Positions 44,600 to 55,738 of a stretch of 64,000 nt of DNA are shown one piece after another (positions within the stretch are counted from its first letter, which is position 1; each line of letters opens with the position of its first letter). The translations under genes were made by a program, and so were the position numbers. The stretch is from contig CM070605.1 in the NCBI GenBank assembly GCA_036346395.1, positions 868,001 through 932,000 of the forward strand, in the 5' to 3' direction. Origin of the DNA: Hsuehochloa calcarea. Lineage: Eukaryota; Streptophyta; Magnoliopsida; Poales; Poaceae. The notes under the pieces were generated by a model. It saw nothing but the letters and a program-made list of their open reading frames with translations. It was not told where the DNA came from and ran no database searches.

Positions 44600-44980
44600 A
44601 AGCACCCTTCATTTTAAGGTGGGTAGCTGATCCGCTCAGAAGTATCAAGGATGTATTGAGTATGCAAAATTTGTACCAGCGCAGGTTATGCTGGAGCTTT
44701 GCCCTCTTTTGTATCAAAAGAAGCTTGTTGTAAGGCTATTTTGCCAACCCCTTAAGTTAAAGGAAATTGTGGTACCTGGTTTACCCGGAAAAGATTGCCA
44801 GATGTCAATGACATGCTCCATGTCTCTCAACTCAAGAAAAGCATCAGTGTGCTTGAAGAAGCAAGCCAGACGCCAGGTCCTCCGTCCCTGCAAGTTCAGG
44901 AAAGCAACCCCTCAGATCAAGAAGCCGCTTGGGAGCCAAAGACCAGTTGAAGACCGACCTCCCTTGCACATTTTAGAGCC
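44600..44980 (+). pseudogene. Remnant of gypsy polyprotein C-terminus
   Basis: One plus-strand frame reads DVNDMLHVSQLKKSISVLEE and then ASQTPGPPSLQ (44800-44900). This is the chromodomain-side end of gypsy integrase (usual pattern V.DVFHVSQLKKC). Everything between gag and this tail is missing, which shows that the element arose by a large internal deletion of an autonomous gypsy element. Upstream (44600-44790) fragments such as RSEVSRMY and PVMLELCPLL are not identifiable. Confidence 0.65.
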
Positions 44981-45002
44981 ACACGAATCTCGGGGCGAGA
45001 TT

Positions 45003-45022
45003 CATTTTAAGGTGGGTAGGTT
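45003..45022 (+). promoter_or_regulatory. Polypurine-like tract before the 3' LTR
   Basis: CATTTTAAGGTGGGTAGGTT, directly before the TGTAACACC of the 3' LTR. A second copy of CATTTTAAGGTGGGTAG lies at 44610. It would prime plus-strand DNA synthesis. Confidence 0.6.
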
Positions 45023-48000
45023 TGTAACACCCCGTTTTTCAGATAGCATATAGTGCCGATTATTCAATTTTGATTTTCTTTGATTTTCGTTTGCCGCTTA
45101 AATTTCTAAAAATTCTCGAGCTCTCTTTAAGCTCGGGTTTGTGTTTCAAACCCCTCCTCGAAATTTCAAATTCCAAATTCAAATTTGAATTCATCTTTTT
45201 CAGAATTTAGACCCCTCTCAAAGCCTTGCCCTTATTTGGGCCACCTTCTTTTCTTTTATTTTTATTCGGCCCGGCTCTCTTTCCTTCGGCCCACCTCCTT
45301 CCGGCCCGCTCGGCCACCCTCTCCCTTTTCTCGCCCGGCCCGACGCGTCGCCTCGGCTCCATCACTCCATCCGCTCGCCTTCTGCTGCGTCTCCTCGGCC
45401 GCTCCGCCGATACCTCGTCTTCCCCAGTTTCCCGTCGCCGCATCATCTTCTCCCCCCCTCCGCGCTCCGCTCGGTCGCGCCTCTCGCCTCGCCTCCTCGC
45501 TCATGCCGCCCGCCGTCTCCCTCGGTGTCACGCCTCGCCGACCCCTCCGTCTCCTTCGGCCCAACCTCGCCTCCTCTCGGCCCGCCCTTGTGCCGCCCCC
45601 GGCGCCTTGGTCGCCATGCCTGCGCCGCCCCCCTCGCGTCGCCTCCACCAACTCCATCGCCCGCCGCGTCGCCTCCACCGGGCCCGACCGTCGCCACCCA
45701 TGCCTCCGTGTCGGCGGCTCGTCCGTCGCCCCGCCATGGGCGCCACGCCATCGCCCACTCCGTCGCCCATCCGCGTCCCCTCCGCGCCATGACCGCCCAT
45801 GCCGCCAAGGTCGCCCCCAGCTTCCCTCCTCCCGGGCTATAAGAGGACCGTCGCCCCTTGCCTCTCCCGCTCCTCCCTTCTCCCTCCGGGTAAGTCTCTC
45901 CAAAGCAGCTGCCAGTTTTCCCCTTGGTAGAAGCTCCTCGCCTTCAGTGTGCCCTCGTCACCGCCTCCGGCCCGAGCCCGGTCGCCCGTGGCTGGGCGCC
46001 TGGCGGCAGCGCTCCGGCCTCCCAGCCCGGCCGGCCACGGCTCCCGCCTCACCAAGGTCCACCGTCGCCAAGTTCTCCTCCCGTGCGCCTCGACTCCTAC
46101 CTTCTCGGTGCTTCACCGCCTCCACCAACCCTCGGTGAGCCTCCCCTCCTCCCCTGTTCCTCCTGCGCTCCTCCCCTAGTTCTTCTCCCTCTTCGGTTGC
46201 CATCGCCATCAACCGGCCCAGCGCCCGACCACCCCGGTCGCCGCCAGCTCCCTTTCACTGCCACCCCGGCCCCAGCGCCACCTCCCTTAGCATCCCCGTG
46301 CCCTCCTGTCATTGCCCGCCGTCGGCAAACCATCACCCGAGCCCCTGCCACCCCCGGTTGGACCGGCCCCAGAACCCCCCTTCTCCCCTGCTCCCCTACC
46401 CATTTGCTCCCTCACATGGCCGAGCTTCCCCTTTTCCCTACCCTCTCGGCTGACTGCTCCTCTGGCGATCCAAAAATGGACAGCAATAGTTGAGTGCTGG
46501 CTGCTAGTCTTCCTATCTTTGCTGAGCTTGAATACAATTGCTGATTGTGGGTATTGAATGGTTGATTGAGAATGTTGTCGGTGGTCTTTGAACTTTGTTC
46601 TTGAGCGATTCTTTGTCAAGGCATTGGGATGATTATTTTGATAATAGCTCCCCCAGTTCAGTATTTTGATTAGTAGTGATTGTCGTGATCTGTCATGTAT
46701 AATGAATCTTTTGTGATTGTCATTGATCGTTGATTATTGAACAATGGTTGTCTGTGTCCCTTTGATCATCAATAGATGTTATTGGCAGCGGGAATGAAAT
46801 TGTCGCCAATTGTGTATTCTCCAGTTTTTGATTGATGATGTTTTTACTCATTAGTGTCTTGTGGTGGCAGTATTGATTGTTGTTGATTTTGATATTATAG
46901 ACATTATTGTGTTTTGTATTTGTTGATTATGCGCGACCTGGCAAGTCGAAGTATCTGTGGCAATAGATTGAGTGTCGGCATTTGAGTTATCTGTCAATTG
47001 AGTTGTTGTGTCGTAGAAGTTGCGATTAATCGTTATTCATATGTTTCGATTGTCAGTATTTGATTCGTAATTGCTTCCCCGGATCGTTGCGATAGAAATG
47101 AGGTTACCATCGATCCAACGATTAAGAAATGTCGCCATAGATTAGTAGAATGTGTTGTTGGCAGTAAGTTGATTATTGCTTAATTGTTTGTGATTACTGA
47201 TCCTCAGTATAAGTGTTTTGGCACTAAGTTGAATTATTAATTGTGATCTTGATTATTAAGGATAGTTTTAATCTTCGGTGCAGTATTGTCTATTGGATTT
47301 GTTAATCAATTGTTAGCTGTTGGATAGTGTTCGTCAGTAGGACAATGTTTGTCGGTAGTAATGATATTTGGTGAAAGCTGGAAGTATTGAATTGATTGCT
47401 TTGTTTGGAAAGGATTTGTGGTTTGGCAATGATTAATAATCTGGCAATTGTATAAGTTGGTGGTTGGATTTGTATAGTTGGTAGTAAGTTGAGTAGCTAG
47501 CTTTTGATAGATGAGTATTATCTGGCAGCGGAGTTTGTTATTAAATTGCCATTGGATTTTGTGTCGATCGAGTATTCTAAATTGGTATAGAACCGGTAGT
47601 CGAGTTGCTTTGTCGCCTGTCGAATGATAGTCTTGCAGTCTTAGAATCCAGCGTGAGCATTAGGCAAGAGCTACTTCGACCATACCCTCCTTGTATCCTC
47701 CCTCTGGGCAGAAGTTCTCTGTCATTCCGCCTTTCGCCCAACTGGACGTTTGACTCTGTCAAACATTCCAGTGTCGCTCAAACCATTCTCTCAAGCCGTC
47801 CTCCGCAATCTTTCTGAGGCTCTTGTGTTTTATTTGGTCTCTTGGATTCTTTGGATTTATTTGGTTTTTCAATCGTTATTGCGTAATTAGAATCGAAGTC
47901 GGAAGGATCGACGACTCAAGCAGATCCAAGATTCAAGCAAAGACGCCGATCAAGACTTCGAACCTCTGTCTAATCAGGCTTTGAGTAAGATCAAGGCCAC

Positions 48001-49787
48001 GGTAAAATAGCCCAGGCGAGTCAACACTTTGATCATATTGATCCCACATTTTATGCAAATTACATTCTGTTAAAGTATCAAATTGCATGCTTTAATTTTT
48101 ATGCAAATGTATGTCAAATTCTCTAAGGTAGTTAAATGCCTACTTGTTGATTAATAAATTATTATTGCCATTCCCTTGAAAGTTGAACTCCCAGTATCCT
48201 TGTCACCCTAGTAAATACACAGTAACTTACTAGTTATAGGTCATACTTAAATGCCATGCTAGACTTGTTTAAATGCAGGGGTATTACCTACCCCAAGTCA
48301 TCATCCTTTAATCATAACAATTGTTTTGGCGGTCATTGGGGAGAATAGTGAATTGGTTGGATAATTTGTTTTATACTCCTCCAAAACTCTAAAATTTGCT
48401 AATACCCATCAGGCGGATGGTGTCTTTGGAGGGTAAATGGTTGGGTGCTAATGTAGCCGAGTTATTTTTGTGAATGGCATGTGGTAGAACCTTGAGATAA
48501 CCTTAAGGACTTAATCTGTGATGACCTCTTAATGTAAAGCAGATCTGACCACAAGTCTATAATGGTGTCGACTGGCTAACTAATTGGTGTCCACCAGTGC
48601 AGTGCACCATTGGAGGGCTCCCAATGCAGTGAGCCCAGAGGCTACGCATTGGGGAATGTAACTTGGGACCCTAGGCGTAAGTTGCATGGCGCAAGAGAAT
48701 GCAGGCGTAGTGGTTGTCGGGTCCCACGGGAACGACACCCCGCTCAGGTGAAACCTTAGCGGGTGCAGCAAATATCGAGGGATGCCTTGTAAAGGCCTTG
48801 TGATAGTCTCTCCTTGATTCACATGTCTACGGAAACGTGTGTACATATCAAGCTGATTATCTCTTGTGGGTAAAGATGTACAATCTCTGCAGAGAATAAA
48901 AACTGTTCGAACAGCCGTGCCCACGGTCAAGGGCGGGCAGGCGGAGCTCATAAGATATAGTTCTATTTCAAAGACTTTTGTGGGTGGGTTGAAAAATGTG
49001 CGGGGCTCACCTAGCCCTTGATTTGGATTTTCCTGGGTATTCTTACCCAGCGTTGGTATTAGGTGGGTATGACCACCATTGAAAAGAAGCATGAGACAGA
49101 GTTTTCGATGGAGGGAATCTCTGCTGTTATCAATTATTGCACAATTAATCTCTTTAAAAATGCAATTTGGTCCAAATGCTAAGAGATAGGATTTTCTAAT
49201 ATTAGTATTTACAAGTGCTGCTTTACGCAAATAAAAGAACCCGAGCCATCCTTGTTACACCTTGTATGTATATTATTGCATCTGTGTGTGTGGGCTCGCG
49301 AGCACGGTAGTTGTGCTCATCCTCGCTCTTTCCCAAACCCTTAGAAGCAGGAACCACAGGTGTCTGCCGACAAGGATTGAGGTGCGAAGACCAGAGGATT
49401 GTTGAGCGTAGTTTAGTCCTTAGTTGTTCTAGTCTCACCCCAGTCTAGTGACTCGTTGGTTCTTGTGTGCCTCCTATATTATGAAGTTTTGGATAATATC
49501 GGGCGTGCCGGGTTCCCGATCACTTACTGCGGTAGATGTGCCTCACCCCTTTGCTTCCGTTGTTGCTTCCGCTATCTTTTGTAGCGTATTCTTTTGGCCT
49601 GTCGGCCTTATTGTAAAAATTACCCAAGCGGTCTATGTAAACTCTGATGTGTAAATTAATGAATGAAATAAGTTTGCGCCATGTATGGTTTGATTCAGCA
49701 ATGTACCTGTGGAGTGCTAGCTACTGATCCAGGGAATAGCACAGTGATTTCACAGAGGATTTGGATTTACAAAATCCGGGTCCGATA
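45023..49787 (+). repeat. 3' LTR of the gypsy element, 4765 bp
   Basis: Same borders and layout as the 5' LTR, with TATA-like TATAAGAGG at 45838 and a hairpin at 49300-49318. Compared with the 5' LTR it has small deletions in the GC-rich block (45450-46110) and keeps CAG/CTG where the other has CGA or CA at many places. Confidence 0.95.
49300..49318 (+). promoter_or_regulatory. Hairpin GAGCAC-loop-GTGCTC in the 3' LTR
   Basis: Perfect six-base arms with loop GGTAGTT, followed by ATCCTCGCT. Compared with GAGTAC/GTACTC in the other LTRs both sides of one pair have changed (T-A to C-G), which keeps the stem. The 5' LTR equivalent at about 40075-40100 is disturbed by a CAC to CCGCA-type difference. 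Confidence 0.6.
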
Positions 49788-49792
49788 ATATG

Positions 49793-50419
49793 TTCCTTTC
49801 TGAGTGCTGTACTAAAGCTATCTCAGAAGGCGTTATTGTTGTCTGTGAAATATGTTCTAGTCCTTTGCCCGTGCGAGTGGTTTGCTGTTGGTAGGTAGTT
49901 CCTTGTTGTGAAGACAACGCCGTAGCGTTGTCTATGGTGGACGGTCTACAGCGATAAATTTGACGCAAAGACGTTGGATTATAGTAGAAGATTCCAGAAA
50001 CGGTGGTGTACCCGAGGAAGACAGGTCGGAAGGAGAAAGCGAATAAGAAAACAAAGATGTAACAGAAACCTCTGAGAATAGCACGAAACAGGCAAGGAGC
50101 TCGGCAGATGCGTCTGGAAAATCGCACGAATACCTCGCAGAGCAGAGGTATACTCCGGAAATTAATAAGACTTCGACATTTTATTTATTCACATTGATGC
50201 TTCTCCATTGCCTCCATTCTGACCTAGCCATTGTCCGTCTTTGCCATAGATGACACATACAGGACTACTCATAGTCAAGCTCCAACGGAGGAGCATTAGG
50301 ATTAGTAATCACATATTACATTTCAAAAATAATAATTTATCGCTAAAGTCACAGATAATTATGGAAGGACAATGTACAACAGCAACATCCAGGGCAACGA
50401 CCCAACATCGGGAGTAGAG
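49793..50419. other. Right flank of the gypsy element, unassigned
   Basis: No gene can be named. The minus strand at 49750-50127 has a 125-codon frame; its middle (YRCRPSTIDNATALSSQQGTT in part) is weakly reminiscent of a copia linker but this is not reliable. The rest is AT-rich. Confidence 0.4.
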
Positions 50420-50735
50420 GGGGAGAACACGCAGCGCCTCCGGTCGCTACTCGATCGTCTAGCCGAGTTCGCCAAGCTGAGGGTGCTCGACCTTGAAGGC
50501 TGCACTGCACGGGCTGTCGAGGTTCCTTCCTACTTTGGTTCCTGAGCTTGAAGGGCATCACCGTCATACCAGGTGAAATCGATCGACATACCTCCCTTAA
50601 ACCGTGACCAATCTGGTGAAACATGAGTACCTCTACTTCTCCAACAAGCGTCGTTGGGATGCTACCTTGTTGCTGCCCCGGGGGATCAACAAAATGAAGG
50701 CACTGCGTGCGGTGTATACTTCAGCTATGTTTCAG
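50420..50735 (+). pseudogene. NLR leucine-rich-repeat relic, third copy, opposite strand
   Basis: The plus strand reads RSLLDRLAEFAKLRVLDLEGC (50440-50503, in part), then, after frame changes, SLKGITVIPGEID and later EYLYFSNKRRWDATLLLPRGINKMKAL. These correspond in order to the LRR segment of the two minus-strand NLR copies (LAEFTLLRVLDLEGC, ITVMPGQIGEL, LEHLNFWNR, MKALDEL), but the sequence is more diverged and a middle part is missing. It is therefore a separate, older family member in inverted orientation. It stops at about 50735 near a copia LTR. Confidence 0.75.
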
Positions 50736-50739
50736 CCTC

Positions 50740-50979
50740 TGTTCAGCTCCTGGATGAACTGATTCCTCGTGAGCGATTCAGCAGGGACTATTTCGTTTTC
50801 TGCTAGCGTCTTTCACTGCATGATCTCATGTTCTGTTCTGTTCAGTTGCTTTATATAAGAGCTGAAAAACCAATAAAGCGACGCCGTCTAAGCAGCACAA
50901 AAGTTTGCTTCCAATATTCAGTTCGGTCTTTCAGTTTTCGTGTGTGTGAGATCGGGCTAGTACAGGGCGGAGCTGACAT
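50740..50979 (+). mobile_element. copia element C, 3' part of its 5' LTR
   Basis: A promoter-like CTTTATATAAGAGC (50849) and AATAAAG (50872) are followed by the LTR end GGAGCTGACA at about 50979 and the primer-binding site. The LTR start could not be fixed against the NLR relic. Confidence 0.6.
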
Positions 50980-50981
50980 TT

Positions 50982-50994
50982 GGTATCAGAGCCT
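50982..50994 (+). promoter_or_regulatory. Primer-binding site of copia element C
   Basis: TGGTATCAGAGCC, the standard complement of the initiator Met-tRNA 3' end, two bases after the LTR end. Unlike the sites at 40568 and 58778, it has the intact CAG. Confidence 0.85.
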
Positions 50995-51012
50995 TGTGCT
51001 CGAGTGCCTGTG

Positions 51013-51890
51013 ATGTCGCGCTCCGGCCATCCTCCGTCACGACGCTCCAACTCAACGCCGCTGTTGCGGCGCCGCGAAGCAAGTGGCAGCAGGGCTGACC
51101 ACAGCGGGAGCAGGCTGCCCGTGCTCTGCTTGGCGTCGACGACAGTCAGGGACGGGACATCGTTGTCCAGCGGGTTGTGAAGGAGGTCGGGGGTGGGGCA
51201 GTGTACCCGACCTTGGCCAGCGCCACGAACTATGCCGGCGGTGCACGATGATGAAGGTCATCTTTTTGGCGCGTGGCCTTTGGGGCCTTGATCGATCTCG
51301 ATGGTGTTCGGCACAAGAGGACATGATGGCCATAGGCGATCCTTGAGCGTGCCAGCGGAGCTGTGGTCGGCGTTGGCAAATAAACGATCTTGAAGAAACA
51401 CGGGCCGCTAAAAGCCATGAAGGTTGGAAATCAGCACGCGTGCAAGGCGAAGCTGCAGAATTGCGTCGCGAGTTTGAAGATCTCACTTTCCGAGAAGACG
51501 AGACCGTCGATGATTTCTCGGTGAGACTCACTGCTCTTGTTAGCAATTTGAGCCTTCTCGGTGATCAGCGCAGGGAGGAGGAGGTGGTGGAAAAGTACTT
51601 GCGCGTTCCAGATCGCTTCTCCTAGATCGCGCTCTCAATCAAGACGCTCCTTGACCTCGAAGAGCTCACGGTTGAGGACGTGATCGGACGGCTCAAGGCC
51701 ACGGAGGAACGAATGGATAAGCGGCGCGGCAAGGGCTCAAGCATCGGCGGAGACAAGCTCTATCTCTCGGAGGAGAGCTCCGGTGCCTCCGATGCGTGCA
51801 AGCCAAGCAATGGCGCTGCAGCGTGGCAAGCCTTTCCGTGGTAGGAAAGCGGCGCGATGGCGTGACTTGAAGCGCGCCAGAGGTGTTACA
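51013..51890 (+). pseudogene. copia gag of element C, truncated
   Basis: Starts ATG at 51013 (MSRSGHPPSRRSN) and continues over frames with TNYA-like leader, then EAWETI-like words and the clear gag stretch LRREFEDLTFREDETVDDFSVRLTALVSNLSLLGDQRREEEVVEKYLRVPDRFS (51455-51625, in parts), followed by SIKTLLDLEELTVEDVIGRLKATEERMDKR (about 51636-51725). This is the UBN2-type copia gag. Stop and frame changes occur at about 51180, 51345 and 51625. It is cut at about 51890, where the duplicated NLR segment starts, so no pol domain is present. Confidence 0.85.
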
Positions 51891-52826
51891 TCACCCTACG
51901 GTGTGTGATGAGTATTTGACTTTGTTGTGTATATGTTGTCGAAGTTTGAGTTTGGTTTTGAAAGTTTGCAATTGTAGAGCTGTTGTTAGGTGATCGGCGG
52001 TCTAACAAGCCCTGGGGGCGATCTGGCCGGCCGAGGTCAGAGGATCTGACCCGCGGTGAGAGCTCTAGTGAGCTTTTGATGATTGCGCATCAAAAATATG
52101 TGTGGGAGTGTTTTTGAAGCTGCCATGGAAGTGAGAGTGATGTCATTGTTCTATTCTGTTTTACAAATGCTGTGCTCTCTGTTTTATTTGACTGGGATGT
52201 TTTGAGCTTGGTTAAGCTATTAGTAAAGCGTCGTTTCCATGTTTTTAGCTTGGTATAGCCATTCGTTTTATTTTACTCCAGGTTGTGTTTGATCTTCCAG
52301 CTGCAGAGCGTGTGCAACTTACCAGTATATGCAATAGATGAAACAAGTCCAAGCCTCCATGGAAAACAGAAAGATGAACTCAAGGATAATTTCTTCTTCT
52401 TTTTTTTTTTTCTAATCAGAATTAGCAATTTCATGTGCAAGTGATTATATGTTCTCCTTAGTGAAATATTAATCATTAAATTGTTAACAAATAACAAAAC
52501 ATCACAAAATTAAATATCTATAATGTTCGATTGAAAATGCCAAGAAATTCGCATTTTCTCCTTATCATATCTTTCGGATAAATATAGTCAGTCTTAGAGG
52601 CCTTCCGGGTAATTGACAACTAATTCAACTGACCGATTGAAGAGATGAAACATCCTGGAAATATTACATTTTGAAAACCAATCTAACCGTACGTAGAACG
52701 AAGAACTAACAGACACAAGAACTTTCTTATGGAAAATGCATTGAGAAGGAAAAGAAGAAAATGTAAAAGATTGACACAAGAAATAACGACAATTTCGAAG
52801 ACCGGAAGCAAAACCCCGCACATTGA

Positions 52827-54790
52827 TCACTCATATTTCACTACAACTTTGAACCGATCTGATCCCTGGCGACTCTCGCTCTCGGTCTTCAGCCGCTGCA
52901 CTGCCTCATGCATTGCCCCATTGTGTTTCATACCACGGAGACGCACCTCCTTAAGGCTTGTCAAGTTGTTGACGCTGGCAATGCTCCTCTGCTCGTGAAA
53001 GAACCTCACGGTGAGTCTCTCGAGCTTTGCCATGGCTCCTTCCTCAAATCGGAGAACTTTCGGTGTACCGAAGTCAGGGACAAGGACAGCTCCTTGAGCT
53101 TGTGGAACTTGAAGGTGCTGCGCGCCACCAGCTCCTCATCCTTGCAGCACCTCCTATCCAAGGTGATCTTCAACAGGTTAGGCAGCTTGCACAGGACACC
53201 GTATATTTGGTCACCGTGAATGTTTATCCAAAAAAAGTGTACATCGACGAGGTGTGTGGTGACTCCACCCAGCCTGGCAATTTGTCGATGGTGCCACCGA
53301 TCAGTAGGTACTGGAGGAGCTGTGGTGGCGAGGAGGTCGTGGAGAAAGGTCATGTTGTGGGAATCAGGTGCCATGTCTTCGACGCTGAACTTACGGAGGG
53401 AGCATAGGAGGCCTATGGAGCTGGCAATATCTATGAGAACCTGCATGCCCATTGGAGCAGTTGGAGCAGTTGAGGACGATATGTAATTCTCGTAACTGCA
53501 CCAGGTCGCCGATCTCCTTGGCAAGTTCAGCATCGTCCTCACGGAGTTCTAGCCTTGTCAGCCCGTCCAGGGCCTTCATTTTCCAGAGCCCCGGGCAGCC
53601 TCACGAGTTTATACCAGTATAGCCTGTTGCGGAAGAACAGGTGCTCAAGTTTCTCGAGATTGACTACGGATTCTGGGACCCCCTCGAGGAGGGTTTCACT
53701 TAACCAAAGCGTCTGCAAATGCTGCAGCTCGCCGATCTGGCTAGGCATCACTGTGATATCTGTATCATTCAAGTTCAAGAACCTGAGTAGGAACAGCCGG
53801 CAAACATGCTTCATATGATGGTCTTGCACGTCTTTGCAGCCTTCTAGGTCGAGCACCTGAGCAGGGTGAACTCGGCTAGTCGACCAAGCAGCTTGTCTTG
53901 ACCTTTAGGGCGGAACGTGCTCAGCGACCGGACGTGCCGCATGCTCATCTTCTCGACACCGGAGCCCTGGTCGTCGCCGTGGATGGAGAGGCGGCGGACA
54001 GTGTCGTACGATCTCCCTCCACACAGGGCTCCTCCTCCTCCTACCAAGCGGGCAAAGTTCGCCTCTAGGGACTTGGACACCATGACCTCAAGCATCATAT
54101 CATGCACACGGCACTCCGTCGCCGTCCCATCGTAGATAACCTCGCCCGGTTCGATCATGTTCCTGCTCAGCAGCTCGTCGAAGTAGTCTTCCGCGACCTC
54201 CTGTAATGTCAACCCTCTCTTCTGGGAACCAAGCCTTCGGCGATCCATCTGTTGAGCAGCCGGCCCTTGCGTAGCACGTAATCCTCCGGGAAAATGCTGA
54301 GGTACATCATGCAAGCCTTGAGGTGATGAGGCAGGTGGTTGTAGCTGAACGTGAGCACATGACTCATCCCCTCCAGGGTAGGGTTGCTCTCCATCTGAGA
54401 ACCGATCGAGTTGCAGACTCTCTCCCACATCTCTACTCTCCCGGGCGATTTGTAGCTCGCCAGGAGGCTGGCAACGCTAACAACCGCCAACGGCAGCCCA
54501 CCGCATTTCTTCAAAATGTTATCCATTGCTGCTTGCAGCTCCTGGGGCGAACATGGTCGGGGCCAAATACTCTATTCACAAACAGTTTCTTGGAGTCTTT
54601 AGGATCGAGGGGCTTCACTCGATAGATGTAGTCTCCGTCTCCCCAGGCGCTAGGTGGGCTGCACGCTTTGGCCACGGTCTCTATCCGAGTGGTCACCATG
54701 ATTCTGCTGCTGCTGTTGTTCTCTTGCAGTTTGGATCGGATTTTGTCCCATGCTGATATGGTCCATACATCATCAATCACAACGAGGTAC
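52827..54790 (-). pseudogene. CC-NBS-LRR pseudogene, copy of exon 2
   Basis: Minus-strand copy of the NLR exon at 12855-14827. The 3' splice site CAG is at 54793-54791, and kinase-2 (VIDDVW), RNBS-B (SSRIMVTTR), GLPL (CGGLPLAVVSVASLLA), RNBS-D (CMMYLSIFPEDYVLRKGRLLNRW), VHD (CRVHDMMLEV) and the LRRs are all recognisable. Frame breaks occur near 54540, 54215, 53860, 53600, 53440, 53340 and 53045, so it cannot make a protein. No exon 1 copy is in the window; it would be to the right, past the CACTA end at 55291 and the LTRs that follow, or was never duplicated. Confidence 0.92.
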
Positions 54791-54799
54791 CTGATTCCG

Positions 54800-55290
54800 T
54801 TACACCAAACGTTTTATATATACACTGAGCTATTAGGCATATCTTATCAATATAAATAATGATTTTGGTAGTCTAAGGGTTTTATTCTTGAAACTTCTGA
54901 GTTCAAATATTGTCTATAGAAAACTTGAGTTTGCGATACACTACAAGTCTTCCTAAGTACGTACGTAATATAAATAATGATTTTGGTTGTCTAGGGGTTC
55001 AATTCTTCAAATATTATCTATAGAAAACTTGAGTTTGCGATCGCTACCAGTCTTCTTGAGTATGTAATGTACTCAATCTTGCTTAAATTGTTGTTTAAAC
55101 TTAGAGGATGAGCCTCGTCGGACGACCCTTTCTTCGCACCTAGTACGGAGAATGCGGTGATGGATCTTTCTAGGACTTATCTCTTATCGATTGCTTGGCG
55201 TTACATTCGACATGCCACTGAACCATTTTGGTTTATTCACTAGCAACTCTACATGCTACTGTCAACTCTCTATTACTTGATGTCAACTAC
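54800..55290 (-). other. Intron remnant of the second NLR copy
   Basis: Corresponds to 14830-15294. It keeps the 105-116-bp internal duplication (AATAATGATTTTGGT at about 54857 and 54974) and the hairpin TGAGTA-TGTAATG-TACTCA at 55057-55075. Confidence 0.75.
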
Positions 55291-55738
55291 CACTACTACA
55301 CAAAACCTCATCACAGACGGTTCGTGAATAGAGCCAAATGCATGATAATCTATTTCATAGGCGGTTCTTTTTTGAACCGTCTATGATAGTGTTTTCTATT
55401 GCAAAAAAAGAAAAAGAAAAAGGATTTTCACTTCGTGCGGAGCCTCCAGAGCCTTGCGAGCGAATCTGATATGGATTTTCGGATTGAATTTATCGTTAGC
55501 TTTCCCACAATAGCCATAGCATCACAGTAGCATCAACTCAATTCATTCACAGAGCACTAAAAACAACACAACACAGCATCACCCACATCACAATAGCATC
55601 AATTCAATCCATTCACATAGTACTAACACATCACAGTAGTAATCCACATCACAGCGCAAAGGGGAGTAGAGAGTGAGGTCGTGGGAGGTTAGGCGGCAGT
55701 CGTGGGAGGCGCGGCAGCGGCGGGGCTAGGTGGAGGAG
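55291..55738 (+). mobile_element. CACTA element 3, terminal fragment
   Basis: CACTACTACACAAAACCTCA start, then CATCACAGACGGTTC and a facing GGCGGTTC/GAACCGTCTATGATA pair, as at 26704. Further in are repeats of CACATCACA(A/G)TAGCATCAA. Cut at 55739 by an LTR. No coding part is visible. Confidence 0.7.

Larger units (their letters stand above)
35808..49787 (+). mobile_element. Complete non-autonomous gypsy-type element, 13.98 kb
   Basis: Two LTRs (35808-40564 and 45023-49787) with the same TGTAACACCCCG start and CCGGGTCCGATA end, flanked by the exact 5-bp duplication ATATG (35803-35807 and 49788-49792). A primer-binding site follows the left LTR and a purine-rich tract precedes the right one. 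The interior (4.46 kb, of which 1.77 kb is a nested solo LTR) encodes a small protein, a gag with many zinc knuckles and a remnant of the polyprotein C-terminus, but no protease, reverse transcriptase or integrase. Movement would need enzymes from a related (probably Tekay-type) element. Long identical stretches between the LTRs suggest a fairly recent insertion. Confidence 0.95.
51900..55290. repeat. Segmental duplication, copy 2 (partner 12013-15294)
   Basis: Same order and orientation as 12013-15294: LTR-like start GTGTGTGATGAGTATTTGAC, 3' flank, NLR exon 2, and about 490 bp of intron. It differs by an extra stretch at 51990-52090 and small indels. The copy ends at GTCAACTAC, where the CACTA terminus at 55291 begins. 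Confidence 0.9.

Noticed and set aside
45185..46138. 317-codon open frame starting MNSSFSEFRPL
   Set aside because: Same LTR region; the frame is 208 codons in the other LTR because of indels, so it is not conserved coding sequence.
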